From Deltaproteobacteria bacterium (GTDB taxonomy: Bacteria > Desulfobacterota > Desulfobacteria > Desulfobacterales > C00003060): a stretch of 11,472 nucleotides of DNA. Both the position numbers and the translations under genes were made by a program. Location: positions 1 through 11,472 of the forward strand of contig JAFDFO010000096.1 of NCBI GenBank assembly GCA_019309815.1, given 5' to 3'. Positions 1 to 7,598 of this stretch are shown piece by piece (positions within the stretch are counted from its first letter, which is position 1; each line of letters starts with the position of its first letter). The notes under the pieces are model-generated. The model was not told the DNA's origin, made no database searches, and worked only from the letters and a program-made list of their open reading frames with translations.

Positions 1-828
1 AACGTCTTCAAAATACCGGCCCTGGAGAAGGTCTTCTATGCGGCGTTGATTATCTTCTTGGCCCTTCCCGTCAAGAGTTTCACTATAGTCCTACTAAGCT
101 ACTTCCACGATAACGTCATCAAGAAGAGCAAGACCAAGATAGACGACATTGTCTTCGATCTTCTGAGTAAGTTTTCCGGTATTGTCATTTTCGCCATTGC
201 CTTTTTGCTTGCTCTTGATTTGTTGGGAATGAACGTGATGCCTTTTGTGGCGGGGGCCGGTGTGGCGGGCATCGCCATTGGCTTTGCAGCCAAGGATACC
301 TTGTCGAATCTCATAGCCGGGATTCTGCTGATTGTTGACCGGCCCTTTGAGATCGGTGATCGCATCGAGGTGTGGTCATCACCCAGGGACTCGGCGACGT
401 GGGGGGATGTCATCGATATCGGCCTCAGGGCCACTAAGATTCGAACCACAGACAACATTGTGATCATCATTCCCAACAACGTGATCATGACGCGTGATAT
501 TGTCAATTACACGACGCTCTCAGAGGATATCCGCGTTCGAATTCCGATCGGGGTTTCATACGATACAAACATTAAGAAGGCAAAATCGGTTATTCTGGAC
601 GTGGCTAAGACAGCAGAATGGGTGTTGAGAGATCCGCCTGCTAAAGTAGTGGTGAGGCGATTCGGGGAATCGTCAGTGGACCTTCAGCTGCGTGTGTGGA
701 TCAAGGACGCCCGAAGGCGGATGGACACAATCTCTCATGTGACCGATAAGGTGAAGGAAGCCTTTGACAGAGAAGGGATCGAAATTCCATATCCCAAACG
801 AGATATTACGATGGTGCAAAAGACTTGA
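1..828 (+). CDS. MscS-family mechanosensitive ion channel, 5' end cut off by the window
   Basis: This is an inner-membrane small-conductance mechanosensitive channel that would release solutes during hypo-osmotic shock. The reading frame is open from base 1; a TTG at 46 is only an internal codon, so the true start lies outside. The 275 visible residues show membrane helices at about 12-34 and 57-76. The glycine/alanine-rich pore helix (TM3) follows at about 80-110, including the family-typical stretch GIAIGFAAKDTLSNLIAG. After it come the beta domain (RPFEIGDRIEV, then VIIIPNN) and the alpha/beta C-terminal domain ending near the conserved-style EIPYPKRDI. The beta domain carries a few extra residues (SSPRDSATW) before the usual GxVxxIGLR strand. 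The gene converges on gspE and is probably unrelated to secretion. The family call is firm; the subfamily cannot be set without the N-terminus. Confidence 0.93.
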   Translation, partial: NVFKIPALEKVFYAALIIFLALPVKSFTIVLLSYFHDNVIKKSKTKIDDIVFDLLSKFSGIVIFAIAFLLALDLLGMNVMPFVAGAGVAGIAIGFAAKDTLSNLIAGILLIVDRPFEIGDRIEVWSSPRDSATWGDVIDIGLRATKIRTTDNIVIIIPNNVIMTRDIVNYTTLSEDIRVRIPIGVSYDTNIKKAKSVILDVAKTAEWVLRDPPAKVVVRRFGESSVDLQLRVWIKDARRRMDTISHVTDKVKEAFDREGIEIPYPKRDITMVQKT

Positions 829-855
829 GACGCGTCTGCTTTGCCTGGGCTGAGG

Positions 856-877
856 GACATCATAACGTTGTGATGTC
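856..877. terminator. Possible bidirectional terminator hairpin between mscS-like gene and gspE
   Basis: GACATCA (856-862) and TGATGTC (871-877) form a perfect 7-bp stem around an 8-base loop. The stem abuts the gspE stop codon (878-880) and lies 27 bp after the stop of the converging channel gene. The position suits a shared transcription end. Neither strand has a clear U-tract after the stem, so an intrinsic terminator is only a possibility. Confidence 0.3.
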
Positions 878-2569
878 TTACTGTTGGGTCACCCGAAACA
901 CCTCTTCGATGGTCGTAATTCCCTCCAAAACCTTCTGGGCTCCGTCCTGGCGGAGGGAAACCATTCCCTGCTCCATTGCTTTGCGCTTTATGGCATTGGC
1001 ATCCGAGGTCTGCAGGATAAGACTCTTGAGGGAATCATCAAGGATCATCAGCTCAAAGATGCCCGCCCTTCCTAAATAGCCCGTATCAAGGCACTTGGGG
1101 CAACCTCTCCCACGGAAAATGTCCCTGCCGGCAGACATCTCTGGCGTTATCCCAATGCTCTTCAACGATTCTTCGTCCGGCGTATACCGCTCTCTGCAAC
1201 TACTACAGACGACACGGACTAGTCGTTGGGCCAATATGGCGATGACAGAAGAGGTGGCCAGAAACGGCTGTATCCCCATGTCGATGAGCCGAGTGATGGA
1301 ACTCGCAGAATCGTTGGTGTGAAGGGTGGAGAAGACCAAGTGCCCGGTCAGAGCAGACTGGATAGCAATCTCTGCGGTTTCCAGATCCCGGATCTCGCCT
1401 ATTAGAATAACATCCGGGTCCTGCCGAACGATTGACCGGAGCCCATTGGCAAAATTGAGTCCGATTTTGGGGTTAACCTGGATCTGCCCAATCCCCTCAA
1501 TCCGGTACTCAATGGGGTCTTCTATGGTGATAATATTGATGTCGGTATTATTGATCGTGGTGAGAGCAGCATAAAGGGTCGTGGTCTTTCCACTTCCTGT
1601 AGGACCCGTGACCAGGATGATGCCGTAGGGGGTCCGGATAAGACCGTCAATGGTTTTAAGTCTCTCCTGAGGCATGCCAAGGTCGGAAAGCTCAAGCAGT
1701 ACATTTGATTTGTCAAGCAATCTCAGAACAACCCGCTCCCCGAAGGCGGTGGGAAGGGTAGAAACGCGAATGTCCACGTTCTTTTCAGCGATTTTGATCT
1801 CCATCCGGCCATCCTGAGGGAGCCTCTTTTCGGCAATGTTCAGTTTGGCCATGATTTTGATGCGAGACACGAGTGTTGACTGAATGCGCTTTGGCGGGCT
1901 GAGTCTGTCATACAGAACGCCGTCCACGCGGTAGCGAATGTTCAGCTTATCCTGATACGGTTCAACGTGAATGTCACTGGCACGCGCCTTCACTGCCTGA
2001 GAAAGCATCAGATTGACCAGCCTGATAATGGGTGCCTCACTCGTCTCATCCAAAAGATCCGCCGTTCTTTCGATTTCGGAAAGAATCAGGTCACTGTCTC
2101 CGTCCTCATGCATGTCCTGAATAACCTGTTCAGCAGAAGCCTGGCTCATGTCATAGGCAAAATTAATCGCCGAGAGGATTGCCGAATAAGGGGCAAGCAC
2201 GGTTTGTGCCCCGTCCCATCCCAGGCTCAAGCACAAGTCGTCCCGCGGTTGAAACGCAAGGGGGTCATTCACAGCAATGGCCGCCTGGTTCGAAGTGACG
2301 ACCGGGACCATCTTGTATTTCTTGAGAAATTGAATCGGTATCTTTTCGGCAAAAGCGGTGTCGAGATCTCCGGTGGGGAGGAGGGACAAAAGGGGGAGAC
2401 CAAACTGGATGCTAAGAGCCTTCAACAGGTCTGATTCGGAAATCGCTTCCTGCTGTATCAGGATCTCTCCGATGCGACCTCCTTTTTGTTCTTGAACTTC
2501 AAGGGCCTCGGCAAGGGCTTCTTCTGAAAGACCGCAGGTCTCTTTTAGTATTTCTCCGATCCGTTTCAT
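878..2569 (-). CDS. gspE: Type II secretion system ATPase GspE
   Basis: This is the cytoplasmic hexameric ATPase that powers pseudopilus assembly, docking on GspL and GspF. The 563 residues show an N-terminal domain with two MshEN-like motifs (3-26 and 32-55). The ATPase core follows, with SDIHVEPY at 198-205, Walker A GPTGSGKT (322-329), an Asp box IEDPIEY (349-355), Walker B VILIGEIRD (387-395) and a His box TGHLVFSTLH (408-417). The tetracysteine metal-binding motif is complete: C455, C458, C490 and C493. Length and domain order are normal for GspE/PilB-type ATPases; GspE rather than PilB is chosen because gspD lies 18 bp upstream in a gsp operon. The ATG at 2569 has GGGAGG only one base before it, which is unusually close, but the N-terminus matches the family at this start. 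No gspF follows, so this is the last gene of the operon. Confidence 0.96.
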   Translation of the reverse strand: MKRIGEILKETCGLSEEALAEALEVQEQKGGRIGEILIQQEAISESDLLKALSIQFGLPLLSLLPTGDLDTAFAEKIPIQFLKKYKMVPVVTSNQAAIAVNDPLAFQPRDDLCLSLGWDGAQTVLAPYSAILSAINFAYDMSQASAEQVIQDMHEDGDSDLILSEIERTADLLDETSEAPIIRLVNLMLSQAVKARASDIHVEPYQDKLNIRYRVDGVLYDRLSPPKRIQSTLVSRIKIMAKLNIAEKRLPQDGRMEIKIAEKNVDIRVSTLPTAFGERVVLRLLDKSNVLLELSDLGMPQERLKTIDGLIRTPYGIILVTGPTGSGKTTTLYAALTTINNTDINIITIEDPIEYRIEGIGQIQVNPKIGLNFANGLRSIVRQDPDVILIGEIRDLETAEIAIQSALTGHLVFSTLHTNDSASSITRLIDMGIQPFLATSSVIAILAQRLVRVVCSSCRERYTPDEESLKSIGITPEMSAGRDIFRGRGCPKCLDTGYLGRAGIFELMILDDSLKSLILQTSDANAIKRKAMEQGMVSLRQDGAQKVLEGITTIEEVFRVTQQ

Positions 2570-2587
2570 GCCTCCCTAACCCGACGT

Positions 2588-4888
2588 CTATTCAGTCTTC
2601 TCACTTTCTATCTTCTCGCCCTCAGGCAGTTCGCTTTCTGTCTTCTCGCCGTCAGGCGGCTCGCTCTCTGTCTTCTCGCCTTCCGTCTTGGCGGCTTCGG
2701 TCCCGTCAGCTTCGGTCTTCTCATCTTCAGGGGCCGGTTTTTCGTACATCTTGATCACGCCTTCCTTCATCCTAACCCTGTCGATGTGCTCCTTCTTATC
2801 TTCATATATGACATCAGCCTCCATGGGGTTCTCGACGATATGGGGCGTGATAAAAATGAAAAGATTGGTTCTATCGTTGTCATCCAATTTTGATTTGAAA
2901 AGCCAGCCAAAGAAGGGGACGTCCCCAAGGCAGGGTGTTTTGTAAGTGGATTGGGTCATCGTTTCATCGATCAATCCGCCAATCACCACCGTGTGTCCAT
3001 CCTTTATGACCACGGTGGTCCTGGCCTCGCGCTTCAGAGTCGTTGGTAGCCCTACCCGTTCTTGTTCGACCACCTGTGCCAACTGGTTGAATATCTCCAA
3101 ACGGACAAATCTTTCCTGATTTATTTGGGGTGTAATCCTGAGCGTAGTACCCACATCCTTGAACTCGTATGAGCTGTAATCTATATTTGCGGAAGTGGTC
3201 TCCTGTCTGGTGAGAAAAGGAATATTGTCAGCAACGATGATTTCCGCCTCTTCGTTATCCATTGTCATAATCTGGGGCGTTGATATGATGTGTACATCGG
3301 CATCGTTCTGGAAGGCATTGACCACCGCTAACAGGTTCGGGAACTTAATGCCGCCAATTTCAATAGCCTCGCCCAAGACCCCTACAGAAAACCCGGGCGG
3401 AAATATGCCCGTGGCGGTTATCGGATCAAGAGTCGGGATATTCACGTTAGGCGGCACCGAGCTTGCAAAACCACCAACTGTTCTGTCATTATAACTTCCA
3501 ATCTCATCCACCCCGTGCCATCGCACGCCTATTTCTAATCTCTTGTCCACGCTCACTTCCATGAGCAGGGCTTCGATATAGACCATCCGCCGCGGAATAT
3601 CCAACTTCTCGATTACGTCTTCAAGGATCAGGTAGTCGTCTCTGTTGGCCGTGATGACCAGGGAATTGGTCGCCTTATCGGCCACAATTTGGACTTCCTT
3701 GGAAATGACCGGGGCTTTTCCCTTGGGCATCGCTTTTTGCTGCTTGGAAGGAAGGGCCGTTAGAACTTGAGCCAGGTCCTCAGAGTTTGCATTTTGCAGA
3801 TAATAAACGCGGATATCTCCCTCTCCACGCGGCACCTCTCTATCCAACAGTTTAACAAGCTGCCTGACCTTCAATGTGTCGTCTTCGGTGGCTGCAATTA
3901 TCAGAGAATTCGTGCGCTCGTCGGCGACCACCTTGATACTCGGTCGCACAGGCGCGCCTTTTGTCCTCGCCTTAGCCTGGAAGACAGTCGTTACGGACTT
4001 AGCTATGACCGTTGCTGTTGCATGCTCCAGCGGGACCACGGTGATCTCTTGGCCGATACCCACCACATCAATGACCTCAACAATACTGAAGAGGCGTTTG
4101 ATATTTGAAAGCACATCAGTAACAATGAGCATGCCCGTTGGCGGGTACGAGACCATCACGCTGCTCTTGGATATTAAGGGGGCAAAGAGCTTTTTCAGCT
4201 GATCGGGGTTGGCATATTCAAGCGGAATCAGTTGGGTCACCACCTTGTCTTCCGGATCGATTGCCTCCTCGCGCAAACGTGTTTCAATGTTCTTTGACCG
4301 GGCCTGAACAGCCGGCACGATCTTGACCACACTGCCTGACGGTATTGTGGTGAAACCGTGGACCTCCAGAACCGATTCAAAAACCTTGTATGCCTCTTTC
4401 ACGGATATCTTGGTCGGAGAGATAATCGTCACCTTCCCCCGCACCGCTTTGTCAACGACGAAGTTCTTTCCTGTCAGTTCGCTGATGAATTTTATGAAAA
4501 GGGCAATGTCCACATCGTCGAAGTCGATGGTCACATAGCGCTCATCGGGCGCTTCTTCTACCGGTGCTGGTGTCGGCCTCGGGCGTTCCCTTATTTCAGG
4601 CGGGGGTGCCGGGCGTTCAACACGCTTATCAGGGGGCGGGGGCGCCGGACGTTGGACACGCCGTTCAGGAGGAGGGGCTTGCTCAGGGGGCCCCACCACC
4701 GGGGGTTGCTCGGGGGGCATCACCGCGGGGGGTTGTTCGGGAGGTGGCTTGGCAGCTTCCGGAGCCGCGGGTGTCACGCCTTCTTCTCCCGCAACACGCG
4801 CCCCACGGACCACGGAATGATCTGCAAGTAGCCACACGCCAACACAGAGAAAGCAGAAAACCAGTCCCATTATCGTTTTTGATCTCAT
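2588..4888 (-). CDS. gspD: Type II secretion system secretin GspD
   Basis: This is the outer-membrane secretin, a multimeric channel through which folded proteins leave the periplasm. I chose the ATG at 4888 because AGGTGA lies just before it; an in-frame GTG at 4894 is the alternative. From the ATG there are 766 residues. A basic, hydrophobic signal peptide covers about 1-26, with an uncertain cleavage site. A proline-rich linker spans about 39-106, then the periplasmic domains N0 (about 117-185), N1 (215-275), N2 (280-348) and N3 (359-430). The secretin barrel domain covers about 434-685 and includes DGHTVVIGGL, LGDVPFFGWLF and NLFIFITP. The C-terminus (719-766) is an acidic Glu/Lys/Thr/Ser tail with repeats, where some T2SS secretins carry a pilotin-binding S-domain. 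The gene starts 66 bp after the gspB-like gene and ends 18 bp before gspE. The family call is secure. Confidence 0.96.
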   Translation of the reverse strand: MRSKTIMGLVFCFLCVGVWLLADHSVVRGARVAGEEGVTPAAPEAAKPPPEQPPAVMPPEQPPVVGPPEQAPPPERRVQRPAPPPPDKRVERPAPPPEIRERPRPTPAPVEEAPDERYVTIDFDDVDIALFIKFISELTGKNFVVDKAVRGKVTIISPTKISVKEAYKVFESVLEVHGFTTIPSGSVVKIVPAVQARSKNIETRLREEAIDPEDKVVTQLIPLEYANPDQLKKLFAPLISKSSVMVSYPPTGMLIVTDVLSNIKRLFSIVEVIDVVGIGQEITVVPLEHATATVIAKSVTTVFQAKARTKGAPVRPSIKVVADERTNSLIIAATEDDTLKVRQLVKLLDREVPRGEGDIRVYYLQNANSEDLAQVLTALPSKQQKAMPKGKAPVISKEVQIVADKATNSLVITANRDDYLILEDVIEKLDIPRRMVYIEALLMEVSVDKRLEIGVRWHGVDEIGSYNDRTVGGFASSVPPNVNIPTLDPITATGIFPPGFSVGVLGEAIEIGGIKFPNLLAVVNAFQNDADVHIISTPQIMTMDNEEAEIIVADNIPFLTRQETTSANIDYSSYEFKDVGTTLRITPQINQERFVRLEIFNQLAQVVEQERVGLPTTLKREARTTVVIKDGHTVVIGGLIDETMTQSTYKTPCLGDVPFFGWLFKSKLDDNDRTNLFIFITPHIVENPMEADVIYEDKKEHIDRVRMKEGVIKMYEKPAPEDEKTEADGTEAAKTEGEKTESEPPDGEKTESELPEGEKIESEKTE
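2596..2680 (-). repeat. 30-bp tandem repeat in the 3' end of gspD
   Basis: Two full 30-bp units (2611-2640 and 2641-2670) lie in exact register, with the first 10 bp of a third at 2671 and a degenerate piece at 2596-2610. They encode the decapeptides GEKTESEPPD and GEKTESELPE, then GEKIESEKTE. The unit is a multiple of three, so copy number can change without breaking the frame. Confidence 0.8.
4571..4774 (-). other. Proline-rich linker-coding segment of gspD
   Basis: This segment encodes about 68 residues between the signal peptide and the N0 domain. It holds PPEQPP-type units (PPEQPPAVMP, PEQPPVVGPP, EQAPPPERR) followed by RVQRPAPPP, RVERPAPPP and IRERPRPTP. It should be disordered and extended in the periplasm. 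Such a linker is not standard in classical GspD. Confidence 0.75.
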
Positions 4889-4954
4889 GATCACCTGTCT
4901 CTCAGATTTTAAGAAATTTGTTCTGCTTGGAACACACCCACACTATTCCACACG

Positions 4955-5635
4955 TTACTCATTCCCCACTATCTCTTCAAACCCCGGCAGCCCACGCAGG
5001 TTTTCAAGATCTGCGTCCCTTCGGGCCCATCCCTTGACTGCCGGGTCCACCATAACGGCTTTTCTTAGATGGACAAGACCTTGGGACGCTTCACCTCCTA
5101 GCGAATTGAGACACGCCAGATTGTAGTGAGAGTCCACATAATCCGGTTGAAGCTGGATCGCTTCTGTAAAGGACGTGCGAGCAGCCGGGTAATTCCCCTC
5201 CTGGAGCTGTATGACTCCCAGATTGTTCAATGCGTCTACATGGCCCGGGTCGGCGCTGAGGGTTTTCTTATAGAGCTGCTTGGCTGCCTGCAACCGACCG
5301 CGCTTGTGAAAAGCCCTGGCCTTTTCATACAAGATGACCGCGTTTTTTGGCTGTGCCGTCAGCTTGGGCCTTGCAGGCTCAACCACGGGAACCTCTGTTT
5401 TCCTCTCCAATTCGGGCCTTGCAGGCTCAATGACGGGAACCTCAGTGTCCCCGGAGGGTAACCACAAATAGACCACAAAAGCAAGGGAGACCAAGAGAAG
5501 CGATGCGAGCCACGGCGCTTTGCCAGAGAAGAACCTCAGCTTTTCCCCTGGCGTGGACGCAATCCCCTGGTACTCATGATGACGCCCGTCTTTTTCCTTT
5601 TGCGCCTTCTTCAGCGCCTCATGGATATAGCTCAT
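4955..5635 (-). CDS. GspB-like inner-membrane protein with TPR repeats
   Basis: This is a 226-residue bitopic inner-membrane protein that probably partners GspA in secretin assembly. The N-terminus MSYIHEALKKAQKEKD resembles the cytoplasmic start of GspB-family proteins (MSYILDALKK-type). One membrane helix lies at about 41-60. A 16-residue tandem repeat (TEVPVIEPARPELERK, then TEVPVVEPARPKLTAQ) covers 64-95. About three TPR units follow (98-131, 132-165 and 166-199), ending in a short LENLRGLPGFEEI tail. Classical GspB has a different periplasmic domain, so this is a GspB-like N-terminus joined to TPRs, possibly also taking a pilotin or adaptor role. The start overlaps the end of gspA by 17 bp, which suggests translational coupling. 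The role is inferred from the N-terminal motif and neighbours. Confidence 0.8.
   Translation of the reverse strand: MSYIHEALKKAQKEKDGRHHEYQGIASTPGEKLRFFSGKAPWLASLLLVSLAFVVYLWLPSGDTEVPVIEPARPELERKTEVPVVEPARPKLTAQPKNAVILYEKARAFHKRGRLQAAKQLYKKTLSADPGHVDALNNLGVIQLQEGNYPAARTSFTEAIQLQPDYVDSHYNLACLNSLGGEASQGLVHLRKAVMVDPAVKGWARRDADLENLRGLPGFEEIVGNE
5351..5446 (-). repeat. 48-bp tandem duplication in the gspB-like gene
   Basis: Two adjacent in-frame 48-bp units (5399-5446 and 5351-5398) encode the related 16-residue blocks TEVPVIEPARPELERK and TEVPVVEPARPKLTAQ. They form a proline-rich stalk between the membrane helix and the TPRs. The DNA copies share long identical runs, such as GGGCCTTGCAGGCTCAA on the plus strand. 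Confidence 0.75.
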
Positions 5636-7286
5636 TGCTCATTTGATACAGCAGGCCCTTGGTACGAGTACCCACGATCCCATCGGCCTTCAATGAAAAA
5701 TCCCTCTGGAACCGCACAACCTGATCATACGTTGATTGGTCGTAAAGGCCGATGGGTTTCACTGAATACCCGATTTCATCCAATGCTCGTTGCAGCTTGA
5801 TGACAGGCAGGCCGCTCATGCCTCTGGCCAGACTATCATCATTGTTCTCATACGGGTAGACCCAACAGACCTCTCTGTCCCAATGGGTCAAAATGAAATG
5901 CCTGTCGATCAGATGCTCGTCACCATCGGCATCGACGGCAACGGCACCATCGGCTATGACTTCTTTGATCAGAAGGTATTGAGGGCTGTTGAGGACCCCG
6001 GCGCTTCCGGAGCCGAGCTCGCCGGCGGCCGCATCCACGCGTACCCGAAAAGGCTTCTTGAACATAACATAGTATTCGGGGTCTGTATGGAACGTGTACA
6101 GCCCGAGGTGGACTTTTCCACCACCTTGATCCCTTGGGTCGAACCGCTTGAAGAGTTCTCCAAGGCTTGCCTGTTCATCAAGGAACAAGCCGCCCGCTAA
6201 TCCTTTCCCGGGTTCTGCAGGCAGAGACGGGATCGTATCGCTTTTGACCGCCACGGGTTCCTGCTCGACCAGTAAGCGTTCACTATGCCCCTTGTTCTCC
6301 AGGACTGTGCGGACCGGACCGATAGTCTGTTTTTCTGCGATGAGTCCAGCAATCTCTTTTCTCAGGTTCCACCCGCCGATGCCACCCACGATGACCAGCA
6401 GGAGCACCAGGAGCACGGAGAAGGCGGTGGCTCTTTTCTGAGACCAGTAACTCTTTTGCGCGGGTCCGACTGCGACATCCCCTCGGACGTCCTCAATTGC
6501 CTTCTGAATTGTCTTCTTGGATATTGTGGACTCGTCTTTGGAGTAAGCAATGAGGAGTGCCCTGTCACAGACGCCATTGATCCGCCTTGGATTTCCTTGG
6601 GAGTAAGCGTAGAGGGCCTCCACGGCACCCTTAGTGAACCGCACATTCCCTCTGCCGCCCGCGACAACCAACCGATGCTCCAGGTAACCCTGGACGTCCT
6701 CTCTTTCCAGGGGTTTCAGATCATAGCGGACCATAATGCGCTCATCGAGCTGCTTTAAAGCGGGGGAGGCCAGAACGTCTTTCAGTTCGAGCTGCCCTGC
6801 CAGAACGATCTGAACCAATTTCTCTTTTTCGGTCTCAAGATTCGAGAGCATTCGTATCTGCTCAAGAACCGAATGAGAAAGATTCTGGGCCTCATCAATC
6901 AAGAGGACCGCATTGCCTCCCTGGCTGAAGGTCTCCAGCAGAAACTGATTCAAGCTGTCGATATGGTCCTTCTTGCTCTGACTTTGCGTGTTGGTATCAA
7001 TGCCAAACTCCTGGTTGATGGTCCTCAGAAGCTCGATGTCAGAGAGGTAGACATTGAAAATCAACGCTGTTTTGGTGGAAGAATTAAGCGTACCAAGGAG
7101 TGCCCGACACAGGGTGGTTTTCCCCGTACCAACGCCCCCTGTAATGACGATGAACCCTTTACGTTCGCTGATTCCATAAAGGAGGTGATCAAAGGCCTCC
7201 TTATGGTGGCGGCTGAGATAGAGGTAGTTGGGGTCCGGTGTAAGACTGAAGGGGTTTTCCTTGAAACCAAAATACGAAGTGTACAC
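5619..7286 (-). CDS. gspA: GspA/ExeA-type AAA+ ATPase with peptidoglycan-binding domain
   Basis: This is an inner-membrane ATPase that in the ExeA/GspA family binds peptidoglycan and promotes secretin multimerisation across the cell wall. The 555 residues begin with the family hallmark (MYTSYFGFKENPFSLTPDP). The AAA+ domain has Walker A GGVGTGKTT (50-58), Walker B VLLIDE (127-132) and GNPRRING (221-228). A membrane helix lies at about 286-306. The periplasmic part has a region at about 365-470 in the position of the C39-peptidase-like fold of ExeA-type proteins, and then a PG_binding_1 repeat at about 483-545. The start is a GTG at 7286, four bases after the gspC stop; the preceding AGGTAA includes that stop and may act as the ribosome site. 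The related XrtA/PEP-CTERM-associated ATPases share the N-terminal domain, but the gsp neighbours and the peptidoglycan-binding end favour GspA. Confidence 0.92.
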   Translation of the reverse strand: MYTSYFGFKENPFSLTPDPNYLYLSRHHKEAFDHLLYGISERKGFIVITGGVGTGKTTLCRALLGTLNSSTKTALIFNVYLSDIELLRTINQEFGIDTNTQSQSKKDHIDSLNQFLLETFSQGGNAVLLIDEAQNLSHSVLEQIRMLSNLETEKEKLVQIVLAGQLELKDVLASPALKQLDERIMVRYDLKPLEREDVQGYLEHRLVVAGGRGNVRFTKGAVEALYAYSQGNPRRINGVCDRALLIAYSKDESTISKKTIQKAIEDVRGDVAVGPAQKSYWSQKRATAFSVLLVLLLVIVGGIGGWNLRKEIAGLIAEKQTIGPVRTVLENKGHSERLLVEQEPVAVKSDTIPSLPAEPGKGLAGGLFLDEQASLGELFKRFDPRDQGGGKVHLGLYTFHTDPEYYVMFKKPFRVRVDAAAGELGSGSAGVLNSPQYLLIKEVIADGAVAVDADGDEHLIDRHFILTHWDREVCWVYPYENNDDSLARGMSGLPVIKLQRALDEIGYSVKPIGLYDQSTYDQVVRFQRDFSLKADGIVGTRTKGLLYQMSNELYP

Positions 7287-7290
7287 GGCT

Positions 7291-7548
7291 TTACCTGAAT
7301 TTGTAGTTGATCGTTTCCTGGCGGCCTTTTCTGTCTATCTGCAATCCTACCTCAGAACCCGATTTCAATTGCTGATACAAGTTGAGTATGTCATCCGGGC
7401 TTTTTATGCCGCTGCCATTTATCTCCTGCACAACGTCTCCATCTCTGAGTCCTAATTTCGAAAAGAAAGAACCTGCCTTGATCCTACTTATGGCCAGCCC
7501 GTCTGGCTGGCCGTCCTTATAGTGAGGCCGTACCCGCACCTCTGTCAT
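7291..7548 (-). CDS. gspC: gspC 3' part: PDZ domain, out of frame with the 5' part
   Basis: The 85 residues from the ATG at 7548 form a GspC-type PDZ domain: DGLAISRIKAGSFFSKLG, then LRDGDVVQEING. In full-length GspC this domain influences which substrates are secreted. The ATG at 7548 is unlikely to be a true start. The same frame upstream (about 7549-7600) encodes RTVTVRRSDVEASLADINKL, which looks like the helix that precedes the PDZ domain, and it contains no start codon and no ribosome site. The fragment is therefore best read as the second half of gspC, reached by a -1 shift from the preceding frame. It ends four bases before gspA. Confidence 0.85.
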   Translation of the reverse strand: MTEVRVRPHYKDGQPDGLAISRIKAGSFFSKLGLRDGDVVQEINGSGIKSPDDILNLYQQLKSGSEVGLQIDRKGRQETINYKFR

Positions 7549-7598
7549 GAGCTTGTTAATGTCTGCAAGGGACGCTTCAACATCTGAACGGCGGACCG

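Noticed and set aside
1967..2434. 155-codon plus-strand frame opposite gspE
   Set aside because: It lies entirely within gspE, which has complete ATPase motifs on the other strand; the plus-strand product has no recognisable domain.
878..2569. PilB (type IV pilus ATPase) as an alternative for gspE
   Set aside because: The motifs are shared between the families, but the neighbouring gspD, gspC, gspL and gspM place it in a T2SS.
2596..2680. Short regular repeats considered as a CRISPR array
   Set aside because: The 30-bp units are directly adjacent with no spacers and are part of the gspD coding sequence.
4358..4890. Plus-strand frames of 108 and 157 codons opposite the start of gspD
   Set aside because: They mirror the low-complexity proline-rich and N0 coding region of gspD and give arginine/glycine/alanine-rich low-complexity products.
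5790..6758. Plus-strand frames of 97-157 codons opposite gspA
   Set aside because: gspA on the minus strand is intact with clear domains; these frames are shadows.
5619..7286. XrtA/PEP-CTERM-associated ATPase as an alternative name for the GspA-like protein
   Set aside because: The N-terminal domain is shared, but the peptidoglycan-binding C-terminus and the gsp operon context fit GspA/ExeA better, and no exosortase genes are present.
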